Assembly (NCBI GenBank): GCA_028671895.1
Contig: CM053809.1
Coordinates: 32,463,501-32,527,500 of the forward strand
Origin: Oenanthe sinensis
Taxonomy: Eukaryota; Streptophyta; Magnoliopsida; Apiales; Apiaceae
Direction of reading: 5' to 3'
Length of the DNA: 64,000 bases
The notes under the pieces are model-generated. The model saw only the letters and a list, made by a program, of their open reading frames with translations, ran no database searches and was not told the origin of the DNA. This document shows positions 41,308 to 54,228 of this stretch, one piece after another; position 1 is the stretch's first letter, and every line of letters begins with the position of its first letter. The translations under genes and the position numbers were made by a program.

Positions 41308-44300
41308 TCATGAAGATAAGCTTGAAGATCCGTAAAAAGAAATCTTGCGCCTTTTGTTTGGAGGTATTGTTCGTGGAGTGTATTCCGTGGATAGTGAAAT
41401 CTTTTCCAGGATTGAACTTAAAACCTGGCGAACTGTATTCATTAAAACCTGTTGTTCCTTGGCATTAACATTGTCTTTGCCACCTGTGAACACAAGCACA
41501 TACTTCATCCGCTTTTTGAAAGTTGAAATCTCTGCCTTCAGAATGTTTAGATGAAGGGATTCAAGAGCTTGTTTCACATCCGAGAGGACCTCACGTTTGT
41601 AATCACAACAGACAGATGCCAGAAAGTAAGTTCCACATCCCAAGCTCCCATCAAGTGGCTCGACTATTACTTCATCAGCATCTGTCGCAAGGAGGAGCCC
41701 TTTGCTGGCTTCAGCTGCAGAAACCTTTAGCTGTTTCACTTGGCAGATAACTTCTGCAAGTAAACTGGCTTTGTCCATCTATGCATAGTACTTGCAGATG
41801 TTAATAATAGACAAATAGGTTTCGGCAAGGAAATTAAGTACAAATAATTTTTAAGTTTGTATTATCCCATTATATTTAATTCTACAGATGTCCGTGACTC
41901 TGTGCAGTAAAATCTTGTAATGGAACTGTTTGTTATTCTGTAAAATACCTATAAACGAGTTTGCGCTATCAGGTACAGAAGGTTTGGTCCATATGCCCCC
42001 CTTCACTTGTAAAAAAAGTTATTACTTGCTCAATTATACCAATAAACATCCATTACCTAAGCTATAGTTACTGTTGCATTGATGCAGAAAATAGATTCAG
42101 GAAAAACCATATATGTAGGAATGAGGTAAGAAAAGACAGTAATTTTTATATAACTCAAGTTTATGTGTTCATGTCAATATTATTAACTTTCCTCTCTCCC
42201 TTGTCACGTTATAGAGAAGATACACCACACACAACATATATATGATATAATAATATGACGGAATATAATCATCGAAAAGTTGCTTCCCGCAGAATGTATT
42301 TCCGAAACTCTTACTTTGTAGCAACCATGTGTGATCTAGGAAGTATTAAACTACAAAAGAAGAATGAGAATAGTATAAAGTCAAAAGCAATATTGATTAA
42401 ATTAAGTTTGATGTCGTTCTCTACTTACTTTAAAGAAAAGAATTGCATCTGTAAAAGCATTTTTGAAGCCACAAAGTAAAATGTAGAAACATATCAACAC
42501 ACAAGCTTGAAGGGTCACCTCTCTCTTTACTACAGTCTACAAGGATTATAACACTTACTATGCTGATTATATAACATATGGACTGTGTGGGTGTGCTTTT
42601 GTATCTTATTCTAATTTTTGATTAAAGCAAAATGAATAACTCAGATGGCCTATGTGTCTGATAAGTTATCACAAGCAGTTGTTGCTCACTTTCATACATA
42701 AACATAAATATATTATATTCATCACCTAACCTAAGCAATTATTAGTCATATAATAATAGCTAGTAAACAAGTTAGACCACATCAAAGCATCCATACCAAC
42801 CAGCTGGTGCTACAAGCCACTATCCATCACTCTCATATACGTGTATAGCCACCGAAATTTGATCTTCGGCAAAGAACTATAGTATATTTTTGTAATTGGC
42901 AACAACCAGACAGACCTTGAATATAATAATATTTGGCAATGTGATTCTTCCACTTCTTTAATCTAATAGTTGGCTCTACTTCAATAGAATAAGAAATCTC
43001 TGAGTTAAACATCGATATTCAATTCAATATTAGACTCTTGCTAATGATATTAGATACTTTGTAATGCGGTAAGTGTTGGGTTTTGTGGAGTCTACCATTT
43101 CAGATTTGTACCAGGATATGAGTTGGTCTAATTTTCAGATTTGGACTAGAATCTGATTTAGTCTGCTTTTTCAGATTAGTACTATGATTAGAACTAGACC
43201 CAGTTTCTTCTCCTATAAATAGTCTCGTGTAATTGTTAAACCCCAACACAACACAATTGTGAGATATCAATACAAAGTTAGTGCGGCTTGTGGATTAGAA
43301 ATTTCCGAACCACGTTAAATCTTGTCTTGTATGATTGTCGTTTGTTTTCTTGTTCTTGTTTATTCGCTTTGGGTTTGTTTTCGTTGTTCAATACCCAACA
43401 GCTGGTATCAAGAGCCAGGTTTTCAGGTTTTCAGGTTTTCAGGCGAGTGGGAGAGATGACAGAAGAAGGGAAAGTAAAGATCAACAAATTTGATGGCAGA
43501 GATATTGGTTTTGAAAGATGCAGATTGAAGACTATTTGTATTGAAAAAAATTACATGAATTAGCCATGGAAGAAGAGATGAATTCTCTCGAGAAGAATGA
43601 GACTTGGTCTTTAACAGAATTACCAGCAGGAAAGAAGACTTTACAGAATGAGTGGGTGTTCCGGATCAAAGAAGAACATTATGGCAGCAAGAGGTACAAA
43701 GCAAGGTTAGTAGTCAAGGGTTGTCAACATAAAAAGGAAATTGACTATAATGATATATTTTCTCCGGTTATTAAGATGGCTACTATTAGAATTGTGCTAA
43801 GTATTGTGGCTGCAGAGGATTTACATCTAGAGCAACTAAATGTTAAGACCGCGTTCTTACATGGGGATCTTGAGGAAGACATCTACATGGTACAGCTAGA
43901 AGGATTTCAGGTAGCTGGTAAAGAAAACCTTGTTTGCAAGCTTATAAAAAGCTTGTATGGTTTGAAGCAAGCACCACGACGATGGTACTTGAAGTTTGAC
44001 AACTTTATAATGAAGAATGAGTACACGAAGAGTGTTATGGATCATTGTTGCTACATTAAACAGTTTGATTCTTCTTATATCATATTATTGTTGTATGTTG
44101 ATGATATGTTGATAGCAGGATCGAACATGAGAGAAATCAATAGGCTAAAGAGACAGATGTCTGTGGAGTTTGAGATGAAGGATATGGTGTAGCAAAACAA
44201 ATACTTGGTATGAGCATCGTGAGAAATAGATCTGAAGTTACTTTGAAATTATCTCAAGAGAAGTATATTGGGAAATTGTTGGAGAGGTTCAGTGTCCAAG

Positions 44301-46444
44301 ATGCAAAGACGGGAAGTACACTGTTGGCTACTCACTTCAATCTCACGAAGAAGCAGTCACCTAAAAAGGATGAAGACAAGAAAGACATGGCTAAAGTTCC
44401 ATATGCATCTGCAGTTGGCAGTTTGATGTATGCTATAGTGTGTACAAGGCCAGACATTTGCTCATGCAGTGGGAGTTGTTAGCAGGTTCATGTCTAATCC
44501 GGGAAGGGAGCATTGGGAAGTAGTCAAGTGGTTGTTATGCTACTTGAAAGGCACATCCAAGTTTGCATTATGTTTCAGTAAGAAAGATGTTATCTTGGAA
44601 GGGTTCTCTAATGCAGATTTAGGTGGATGCTTGGATACAAGAAAAATTACTATGGGATATATTTTCACTTTGGGTGGCACGACAATTAGTTGGATGTCTC
44701 GACTTCAAAAGAGTGTTGTTCTTTCAACCACGGAAGCAGAATACATGGCTATCTCTGAAGCTGGCAAAGAGATGATTTGGTTGAAGAATTTTCTTGAGGA
44801 GTTGGGCAAAAAACAGGCGGACAGTGCTTTGTATAGTGATAGTCAAAGTGTCATTCATCTTGCGATGAATCCTGTGTTTCATGCTAGGACAAAGCATATA
44901 CAGCTTAGATATCACTTTATAAGAGAGTTGATTAGCAATGGTACTTTGTCCTTAAAGAAAATCCTTGGTACAAAGAATCCTGCAGATATGTTGACTAAGG
45001 TGGTTACCAATGAAAAGTTGAAACTTTGCGTAGCTTCAACTGGCCTTCAGAATTGATTGATGAGAAGGCGCTGCACTAACTAGAGCTATTGATTGAAGTA
45101 TTGGGTTTTACTAGATTTACAAGAGTGAAGTGAAGATATGGTCAGACTCCATGTGAGAGATTGTTGGGTTTTGTGGAGTCTACCTTTTCAGATTTATACT
45201 AGGATATGAGTTAGTCTAATTTTAAGATTTGGACTAGAATCTGATTCAGTCTGCTTTTTCATATTAGTCATTGGTACTATAATTAGAATTAGACCCAATT
45301 TCTTCTCCTATAAATAGTCTCATGTAATTGTAAAACCCCAACACAACACAATTGTAAGATATCAATACAAATTTAGTGCGGCTTGTGGAGTAGGAATTTC
45401 TGAACCACGTTAAATCTTGTCTTGTGTGATTTTCGTTTATTTTCTTATTCTTGTTTATTCGCTTTGGGTTTGTTTTCGTTGTTCAATACTCGACCGCAAG
45501 AGTCTTGGTCAGTTGTCTTAAAAGGAAAGTGCAATGACTAATCACAAGCTTGTTTATTATCAATATAGTAGCAACTAGCAAAGGAAACCGATTCACAAAT
45601 ATCAAAAAAGAAAAATAACCATATTCTCGCAGAATTTAGCAATCAATTTTAGATCAAAAGGAGCTGTGTCATCAGTAACCCTGTTTCTATCATTTTTGTC
45701 TGTCTCGTGCATTCCTTTAATCGGTATCACTCAAATTGCTTCCTTAGCAGTATTAAAACTCCGTGTCACATTGATTGAATTAATTCAGTTAAAACTTAAA
45801 ATATACACACATACAAACTCATGTCTATACTTGCTAATATGCTGCTTCTGTTACGTTCATTTCAAGATATCACATCGAGATCATCACGCAGATAACTACA
45901 TGCCTGTCAGCCTGTGTTAATAATTTTGTTAATTTTGTTCTACTTCTTCACTAGTCCTTGTATAAAACTCTTGTATCAGAATACAGAGAAGGCAAAATTT
46001 TTCTATTCATGAAAACATACACATACTAAATTTAATTGTAGCAAATCATAAATGTAAATTACTAACATTGTAATAATCATGAAAATTATATACCAAAAAC
46101 ATTGCTAGGAATTCAAAAACTCAATGAGTTTGATAGTATACCTTTCCGGTGCCAGGTACAAGCCCGCGAAGGGTATCAAGATGAGCATTAATCCTCTCCC
46201 TCCTCCTCTTCTCAGCCTCACTATGGCTTTTCAAAGCAGCTACAGATTTCACCTCTACATCCCCCCCATCTTTCTTCTCATCCAAAACTTCCATAGCCTT
46301 TAAAGTCTCCTTTTTATCATCATGCACCAAATTTTCACAATTTAACATTGACCCACTTCCCAAATCCCCCCAAAACTGCTCCACACATCCCAAATCACTC
46401 AACCAAAAGTTTGAATTTTCCAAATTGCAAGAATCCCAAGTCAT
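41308..46444 (-). CDS. bHLH transcription factor (bHLH30/TMO5-like group), two exons
   Basis: Exon 1 is 46444-46142 and exon 2 is 41778-41308; they join in phase 0 to give 257 residues. The basic region SHSEAEKRRRERINAHL carries the E-box contact residues His74, Glu78 and Arg82. The helix-loop-helix crosses the splice junction: LDTLRGLVPGTGK | MDKASLLAEVICQVKQLK. The C-terminal part (FLASVCCDYKREVLSDVKQA, LKAEISTFKKRMKYVLVFTG) has the look of an ACT-like dimerisation domain. It acts in the nucleus on E-box DNA; the targets are unknown. I chose Met at 46444 because the upstream in-frame Met (46486) adds only a hydrophobic, unconserved stretch. The 4.36-kb intron holds an antisense Copia element. 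The bHLH30 group is my reading of the basic and helix sequence, not a database result. Confidence 0.88.
43074..43400 (+). repeat. 5' LTR of the decayed Copia element (327 bp)
   Basis: TG..CA ends (TGTTGGG to ACCCAACA), with a TATA box TATAAATA at 43214-43221. The primer-binding site begins 2 bp after it. Confidence 0.9.
43456..45056 (+). pseudogene. Remnant Copia polyprotein: Gag start, RT and RNase H with frameshifts
   Basis: A Gag start (MTEEGKVKINKFDGRD) frameshifts near 43515 and stops. Right after it comes the RT part (MEEEMNSLEKNETW, LYGLKQAPRRWY, LLYVDDMLIAGS) at 43566-44190, ending at TAG; the frame then shifts near 44190. The next piece runs 44210-44482 (ASAVGSLMYAIVCTRPDI) and shifts again near 44460. 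The last piece runs to 45056 with the RNase H block (STTEAEYMAISEAGKEMIWL, ARTKHIQLRYHFIREL). The deletion between Gag and RT plus three frame breaks make it non-functional. Confidence 0.88.
45162..45495 (+). repeat. 3' LTR of the decayed Copia element (334 bp)
   Basis: Aligns to the 5' LTR along its whole length with about two dozen substitutions and a 7-bp insertion near 45270. The terminal CA has mutated to CC. TATAAATA lies at 45309-45316. Confidence 0.9.
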
Positions 46445-48243
46445 ATCCAATCTTAAAAGTACCAAAAGTTCACACAAAATAACCAAGAAAATTATTTAAA
46501 TAACAAAACAGAGATAGAAACAGAATGTTGTAAGGATTAAATCAAGGGTCTAGACCAGGAGGACGAGTGGTGGGAGCAAACCAAAAAGAAAGCATGCAAC
46601 TAAGGAAAGCAAAAGAACAAGAACTGAAGATGTATTTAGTGTTCATATCTTTCATTTTGTAGATACAGAAATATAAATTATAAATTTCTCTGGCAAGAAA
46701 ATTAATGAGAGAAAATCCACATTTTGCTCTTGATAGTCTTGAACTGCGCCATCTTCAATGAGATTTTAGTGGATTGGAGGCTTAAATCTTTGTGACCCAG
46801 ATGAGAAAATCAATGAATTTACAAAGAAAGATTAATCAGAACCCAAGAAATTAATAAAAATGAGTGTTTTTTGTTTGTGTGGACAGTGATAGAGGCTACA
46901 GAAGGCTTGCAAAGACTTTTAAGAACTAAAGGGTTTGCAGAGTTCCAAATGCTATCAGCTACTAGTATTAGTGTATTACACATACACATTACACACAGTG
47001 CTAGATATAAATAAGCACATATATTTCTCATATGAGCACGTATTTAATGTTTAAGACTTTTCTCTTTGTTTATTTTATAATTATTCCACCTCCTTGTTCA
47101 TAGTGCTGATCAGACATTTGTACTCTGGTAAATTGGTAATGCCTAGAGCTTTAGTACATGAACATGCAGTGACCGACAAATCGACAATTGACAATTGTAT
47201 TAAGAGCTTAAATTAATGTATGTCCATATTTTTAATTAATCATAGATGTTGAAACTTTGGTTCAATTATGCAACTTGCTACAGTATTTGTCACCGTCTGT
47301 GTATTCTGTCCAATAGAATTTCAAACTCAAAATTCTACTCATTATCCTTTTTGACCTTAACATATTAGTATAATAATAATTTAGTTCAATATACACACAA
47401 CATAAAGACTTCATTTCCATAGCTGACGTGTTAGAGTTTGATGTGTAAAAACATATTTATATATTTCTTTAATATTATTATTGTGTTCATGTATATTTTA
47501 ATATTTTTATCACATAATAGAAACAAATAATAAACACAACATCAATAAAATTGAAATCAAATCTGCTAGCATCGATTAAATCTAGAACAGGTTCCCAGGG
47601 GAAGCTCCGTGGGGGTTTTATAAAATTGAGATTTACTATATGATAATTTAAAATAAATATAGGAGTGAAAAATTCATGAAATACAAAAGACAGGTAAACA
47701 AATAATAAATTGTTTTTTTTTGGGTGTTAGAGCTTGAAAACAGTAACATTATATTATTCACTTTTGGGACCTCTTTTGCTGGTCTGCCCCAGCCAACAAA
47801 GATGTATTAGAATACATCTTCAAATGATATATCCGCTTATATTTGCTGCCGGTGTTTTTGTTTTACAGCATTTACGTTCGGATCTATTACCTCCAAATTT
47901 ATTTTAATTAATTTTGTAAGAAACCAGTTACATATACACACTTGTAAAGTATATAGACGAACAACCACATGACAATTACTAAAACCATGGTCCCGAGTTT
48001 TAAAATTGAGAAAATTAAGTGAAGAGTAAGTAAAATTCATCCTAATTTTGGAATAAAAGTTTTAGAATGAAAGTATGTTTAATTTACATTTTATTTTTTT
48101 CCTATTAAAAATTGGAGAGCATAAATATGAGTGAAAAGTTAAACTAATTTATTTATCTTTCATTTACTTTTCACCTTCTTCAGAACTCGGGAGCAAAGTG
48201 TAATATATTCGAAATTTCAATTGTATTGTTTTACATAAAAAAA
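46445..48243. other. bHLH promoter and 5' leader, then intergenic DNA
   Basis: The first few hundred bases should contain the 5' leader and promoter of the minus-strand bHLH gene. No TATA box could be set with confidence: the sequence near 47004-47013 reads TATAAATA on the plus strand, not on the coding strand. No further gene is seen. Confidence 0.45.
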
Positions 48244-48583
48244 CTAGCTTATATCCCGTGCAATGCACGAATCGAATTATTTTGATATTTTATTTATATA
48301 ATTTAAATATATTTTTATTTTTATAATAATAATTTAAATTTTATTTAATGTTATATGTATATATTTTATATAATTTTTCATATACTTTATTTGTATTTTA
48401 ATAGGATAATGTTTGTGTGTTTTATTTAGAGATGTGTTTTATTTAGTAAATTAATTAGAGATATATCTTAGTTAGGAGATTAATGTTTACAAATTAAGTT
48501 CAATAATAACTATCTTGCCAAAATACCGAGGACCATCGACAATCAAACTTTTTAATTTTTTGATTTTAATAATATAGTATAGA
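48244..48583 (-). mobile_element. Short non-autonomous Helitron (340 bp)
   Basis: On the minus strand it starts with TCTATACTATATTATTAAAA, preceded by A. It ends with a 3' hairpin (CGTGCATTGCACG, 48257-48269) about 10 bp before the terminal CTAG, followed by T. The TC start, hairpin, CTRR end and insertion between A and T are the Helitron hallmarks. There is no Rep/helicase gene, so it depends on a helper. Confidence 0.72.
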
Positions 48584-49779
48584 TATGCCGCATATTAGTT
48601 ACTCGTAGTTGTTAATCGTTATTTGCATATTAGTTATAACTTAAGATCTCAATTCAGTATGAAATATTTTATTTAGTTATTTATTTAGCTTAATCATTTG
48701 TAATTTCAATTATTATATTATTTGCACGTGATAATGATATGAATTTTGCGACTCCCTTAATCCCATTTTACATGTAATTTTAAAAAAAAATACTTATCTT
48801 CAAAAAAAGTTAGGTAGATTTGTTTTCTTGTTTACTCGTAATAATTGTATTAAATATATATGAGTTACTTGTATATTTAAATTAGTCAAATATTGGAAAT
48901 AGTAATACAAGGGTAATTTATGGAAACGTTTTTAAAAAATTGCTATGGAAAAAGAGAGTGACAAATATTTTGGGATAATTTTTTTTTTACAAAAGTGACA
49001 TGTATTATAGGACGGAGTGAGTATATTCTTTTTTTAATTAAAGTCATAAAATTTAATTAAAATAAAATATGTTTGAATTTAAATTTCATAAATCCAATCC
49101 GACCAATCTATTATATATTATTTAATATTTTCTCCATCTCAAAATGTGTGACTCGTTTTAATTTTTGATATATATTTTTGTTTGTTTTGATCATATAATA
49201 AAAGTTATTTTTTTAAAAAAAATTCTGTGAATTAAAATTTATATATAATCAAAACTTATTATATAATCAAAACCCTGAACATGTATATCAAAATCAAAAC
49301 GATATACATTTTAGAATGATAAATTATTTACTTTGAGCCCAGAAATATAGAAAACCGTGGTGTTTAATGTTTAGTTGAGCCCAAAAATATAAAAATCCCA
49401 TATAGGTTGAAAGTTGAAATATTACCTGGACTGTTTTCTATCTGACATCGTTTTTCGAATGGGTAAAAAGCCCGTAAGGATATTAACAGCCAGAATTAAG
49501 TTTGAGAGATCTAAAGCCCATAAGAGATGTTAGATTGGAACATCACAGCATCACGGTTGATCCATTCACTCAATCTGTCTTCCCATTTTATTTGGATACA
49601 TCTCTTCTCTTCTGTCTATTCCATCTTCTCTTTTCTTGTGTATATAATGACCCAACATATATTTGAGTGAGATAATAAATCGGTGAGACAACTAATTGAT
49701 GAGCCATTTTATTTAATTTAAAATGATCGATATGTCCTTATATTTAATATTTATAATGAATCGCTTTATTCAAATAAAT
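48584..49779. other. AT-rich intergenic DNA
   Basis: No gene on either strand. One decayed MITE-like inverted repeat (49125-49325) is listed separately. Confidence 0.5.
49125..49325. mobile_element. Decayed MITE-like inverted repeat
   Basis: CTCAAAATGTGTGACTCG followed by TTTTAATTTTTGATAT on the left faces ATATCAAAATCAAAACGATA and ACATTTTAGAATGA on the right. The arms are inverse with several mismatches. No certain target duplication. Confidence 0.45.
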
Positions 49780-50950
49780 AACGAGTAAGAAAATAATGTG
49801 AGATTTAAATATGTCTTAAATAATTAGATTAAATATGTAAATAAATTAAAATGAGATATTAAATATAAGGTCAAATATATTACATAAAATAATTATATCA
49901 AAATATAGAGGTAATATAACAAAACTTAAATTCGAAAACATAATAATTGATCAGATATCTCATCAATTAATTAATGAAACTTGAAATATTAAAACTAATC
50001 ACATTTTTTAACACCTAATTTTAAAAACAATTTTTTATTATATATATTATAAATTATTTGAATTTACGTGAAAAAATGAAAATTATTTGAATTTACGTGA
50101 AAAAATAAAAATTTCAAAATAGGATCTAATGTAGTATATATGGTTATTTATTAAATTAAAATACAATATCAAAGTTGAATTAAAAAAAGGATTCTATTTC
50201 AAATTTAGCATCCTACAAACTATATAACTATGTTACATATGTATTATAAAAATATATATTTTAAATATTAAAAAATTATTTATGCACCCCCATCAAGCTA
50301 ATAATCCCTCATCGTCTAACTAGATATGCTCTGCATCAATTAAAATATACAATTAAATTAAAAAGTAATTTAAATAAATATAATTAATAAGAGAACAATG
50401 TGATATTTTGATATTTAGATATGTTAAATGATTAAATTATATATAAAAATAAATTAAAATACGATATTAAATATAAGATCAAATGTCATATAAAATAATT
50501 GGATCAAAATATAGTGTTTATATAACAAAATTATGATTCGAAAACGAAATTGTTGATATTATATTATGGCGTTAGAATATGGTCGAATAATGGAACTTAA
50601 GTCATTTAAAATAATTGAATTTTGAACACCCAATTTAAAAAAATTGTATTATTATAAAAATTATTTAAATTTACGTACGACAATAGAAATTTCAAAGTGA
50701 AACCTACATCGTGTAAATGTTAATTTATTAAATTAAAATATAGAGATTAGAATTGCGTTAAAAAGACATTTAATTTAAAATTTAGTATCTTACATATTCT
50801 ATAACTAATTAAAATATAGAGACTGCAGTTGAGTTAAAGAAGGATTTGGTTTCAAATTTAATATCTTCCATAATATATAATTACATTATATATATATTAT
50901 AAAAAATAATTTTTAAATATTAAAAATGTATTTATATACATCACCTAAAA
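49780..50950. repeat. Degenerate direct duplication of about 610 bp
   Basis: Blocks at about 49823-50290 recur in the same order at about 50433-50940: AAATTAAAAT(G/A)(A/C)GATATTAAATATAAG, then AAAATATAG, CAAAA, ATTCGAAAAC, and a TTTAC GT-containing block followed by AATTTCAAA. Copy 1 also has an internal 29-bp tandem duplication at 50051-50108 (ATTATTTGAATTTACGTGAA twice). The copies have diverged strongly. No coding sequence. Confidence 0.55.
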
Positions 50951-51539
50951 TTTAGTACCTTGCATAATATATTCCGTCTGTTTTGTTAGTATTTTCACTA
51001 AACAAATTCTAATCGTGTTTCAACTCGCTAACCAAAGTGAATGCATGTAGAAATGAGATATATTGCTTCAAGTTTAAGATATGTCCGTGCTGATTGAGAA
51101 ACAAAGGGACAAGAAAACAACAAATTATTTAAAAATTTATGATTCAGCTGTACAATACGTACGTTCAGAGTCGGGCTTTATTACAACGGGAGCACAAAAT
51201 CTAGAAATGGATTCTCCACAAACGTAATTAAATTCATCTTGTATTTCTTTGAGACATCATGTGTTAAAAATATTTAATTTAGAAATTATCATAGGTGCAC
51301 GATCTCGTTTCAGTATTTTTTAAGATTTGAATCACAAAAATTAAATTAATTTCGCGATCCTTAAAATTTAACTTGGGCGAATTAGAGAATTTAATTTCAA
51401 GATGAATTTTGTTTATACTAATAAAAGAAAAAAAACAAGTAAGCTAGTAAACTATATCCAAAAAATTTAAAGATCCTATTTTAACACTACTAAAATTATA
51501 TCTAAAACTAAAAAAAATTAAACTACTAATGAAGAGAAA

Positions 51540-52260
51540 TCTAAGCTTAAATTATTAAACTCACTAATAAAATTTAAAATTTAAAAATGGGTTTAATATT
51601 AAAAATAAAATAAAGATTTGAGGGTTGAAAGCTCAAACATAAAAGACAATAACAAGATGTAAATTAAAAATGAAAACAAGTAGATCTATAAGTTACATTA
51701 AATAACTAATAAATAAATGTAGATCTAAATGACTCAACTACAAAAATAATAAAAAGTGGATCTAAGTAATAAATCAAACCTACTAATAGAGTTGAAATTT
51801 ATTAGAGGCTCAACTACCAAATATAAAGAAGTAATTGGATCTAATATATTTAAAATAAAGGAGCTCATTTCATTTTCCCACGCTTAACTTGTATTACTTT
51901 GAAAGATTCATAGCCAAAAATAAAATAGAGATGAAAAGTGTTAGGAATATAAAAATAGAAAAGAAGATGCAAATAAATGAGAATAAAAAATAGATCTAAA
52001 AGTTATGTGAATCAAACCCACTAATAGAATTGAAATCTAATAGTGGTTCACTCATAAAATATAAAAAAGAAAGTAGATATAAAAAGATTAAAATAAAAGT
52101 GTTTTTTCATTTCCCCAAGCTAAATTTGGTGGATTTTGAAAGCTATCATGGCACAAAAGATAAAGATTGAGACTAGCATAAAAGAAAATAAGACTTATAA
52201 AAGATGAAGATGGAGACTAGCATAAAAGAAAATAAAGATTTGCATTAATATGAAAAGTGT
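51540..52260. repeat. Degenerate direct repeats with a period near 237 bp
   Basis: AAACCTACTAATAGAGTTGA (51777) recurs as AAACCCACTAATAGAATTGA near 52014. A more diverged version (AAACTCACTAATAAAATT) lies near 51549. The intervening TTTTCATTTCCCCAAGC and CATTTCATTTTCCCACGC blocks keep the same spacing. Non-coding; the source element is unknown. Confidence 0.5.
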
Positions 52261-54027
52261 TTATAATATTTGAGAGAGCTAAAAACTAGATCTAGAAAAT
52301 TAAAAGAGGGGTTGCTACTAAAATTAGGTAAAATAAAGACGAGAATACAATGGGAGGAAAGAAGTATCTATAAGACAAAAATTAGGGTATTGGGTAAATT
52401 CTAGCCCTTCATCTCTATTCATGCACTTAATCTTTGATTTGACTCCAAGTATAACTTGATGATTTGAAAATGACTTGATGACTTGACTCAAACTTACATT
52501 TTTTCTTTCTTGCTATTTTCTCCCATTTTCTTCCTTTTTTTCTTCTTATTTAATCAAATATCTACAAAATTATGAAAATGCATCAAATTAATTAATTAAA
52601 AAAACTAAAACAAATACTAAATAAGTATAAAAATATGCACTAATCAAGACCGACCAACTAGAATCATGGATTTGATCTCGGGGTGTGCATGTGACATTTG
52701 TTACTGACAGCTCAGTCATTGTATTATATATATATAAAATGCTGATATCCGGAGGACTGGAGCCTCAAACGAGTTCAATCGAGTTGGAAGTTCGAATTAG
52801 TAAATTCAAATTCAATTCCTGGTACTTAAATCAAATTAAATTGAGAATTTAATTAACTAGTGTTAATCTGTGCACATTAAGCTTATACAGTAGTGTCATA
52901 TGTTGCAAAATAAGATTAATGTTATATGAAATCGACAACTTTACAACTATACAAAATCAATACGAATATGCCAAAGAGAAATAGAAAGAAAGATACGCAA
53001 TGAAATTATGTTTTTTCTAACAGATTCGGTAGAGATATTCATTGTATTTGGTCCAAAAGAAACAAGCCAGGGCATCTTTCTCAATATTATATTTATTGCC
53101 TCAGACAAAGGACGGTCCTGTGTTAACGGTGGGAGCACCGGATCTACAGAGAGATTTAGCATGTGTTACAATTCCTTTTCGTTTTATTACTCCAACTTTG
53201 CAATTAATTACAATAATCAAGTTCTAACTACAGTATTATACACTGCGTGCATATCAACTTGCCTGTTTATTTTATATCTACTTTAGAAAGTAAAAGAAAA
53301 ATCAATAATACCGCATCTTAAAATTAACATCTGCTGGATTACACAATCAATTAATTTTATTGGTTCTAGCCCCTTTTTTTTCTTTTAAGGAGATGATTTA
53401 TGTTAGAAATACTTGTGAGATAGCAGGAATAACCTTGTGCTTCTTGGTAGCCATTTTCTGCGGATAGTTCGTATTTTGAAACATCGATTTTCAATTATCT
53501 TTCAGGTATAAATATGAGTTCGAATATAATTGTTGAAAAAAAATATTCTTCATAAGTAGCACTAAATGATATTAAGTTAAATTTCAATCGGGTTGAACTT
53601 ACACAAATTCCTGATTCTGGATTCGAGTCAGGTACGACGTAAATATTTGAATTCGAATCCAGCTTCCGCAAAATTTAAAACCAGTTTTACATCATTAGTC
53701 GTGATTACTTAGCATTTAGCAAGCAGCTAAATATCAATACTCTGTTTTTTATCCATAGTTGTTAAGTTGTAAAAGGAGGTTGGTTGGTTAATTTGTTTCA
53801 CCTCAAATATAATCCTTTTTCAGACGAAACATATAGAGAAGCTAGCTAGCTACAGCCCAATTCATATATAAATGAAGAAAACTAAGATTGAATACCAAAA
53901 ATGTTTACAAACACAGGTGTAAAAAGTAGAATAGCCACTTAGATACAAATGTTCACAGGGCTCAGTTGATCAAAAGAGATGAACGGTAAACAAATAGCAA
54001 CACCTATACAAGAGCTAAAAGAGTAAC
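52261..54027. other. Intergenic DNA downstream of the small gene
   Basis: No coding sequence is supported. The part next to 54028 is expected to be 3' UTR of the small minus-strand gene. Confidence 0.45.
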
Positions 54028-54228
54028 TTAGAAATGTGAAGTAGATGAAGCAGAAGCTTTGGTACGAGCATTAGGAGAGAAGACTGAAGCTACTGATTGA
54101 GCCAACCCTATTACTATCCCTGCCTTCACTTGTCCCCTTCTTGGTATAGAACGACGGCTGGGGCTGTCGTTTGTAAAGTTTCTGCTGCTGGTGCTGTTCA
54201 TTGGAAGCATTCTTGCAATAGTTGCCAT
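54028..54228 (-). CDS. Small single-exon protein of unknown function (66 aa)
   Basis: ATG at 54228, stop at 54028-54030. The protein has a basic, Ser-rich first half (MATIARMLPMNSTSSRNF, SRRSIPRRGQVKAG), then a short hydrophobic stretch (GIVIGLAQSVASVF), then an Ala/Ser-rich tail ending STSHF. Support for a real gene is the promoter layout: TATAAATA 125 bp upstream, a CT-rich leader and an ATG in a good context (CATCAATGGC). I do not recognise the family. The hydrophobic stretch of about 14 residues could be an amphipathic or membrane-associating segment. It could also be a chance ORF. Confidence 0.55.
   Translation of the reverse strand: MATIARMLPMNSTSSRNFTNDSPSRRSIPRRGQVKAGIVIGLAQSVASVFSPNARTKASASSTSHF

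Larger units (their letters stand above)
43074..45495 (+). mobile_element. Decayed Copia (Tnt1-like) element inside the bHLH intron, antisense to the gene
   Basis: 5' LTR 43074-43400 and 3' LTR 45162-45495 both start TGTTGGGTTTTGTGG. The primer-binding site TGGTATCAAGAGCC (43403-43416) matches initiator-Met tRNA. The flanks GTAAG (43069-43073) and GCAAG (45496-45500) are a target duplication with one change. By eye the LTRs differ at about two dozen of 327 positions plus a 7-bp insertion. Both LTRs contain TATAAATA. Most of gag and all of protease and integrase have been deleted, so only a stub of Gag joins directly to RT. It cannot move on its own. Confidence 0.9.
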
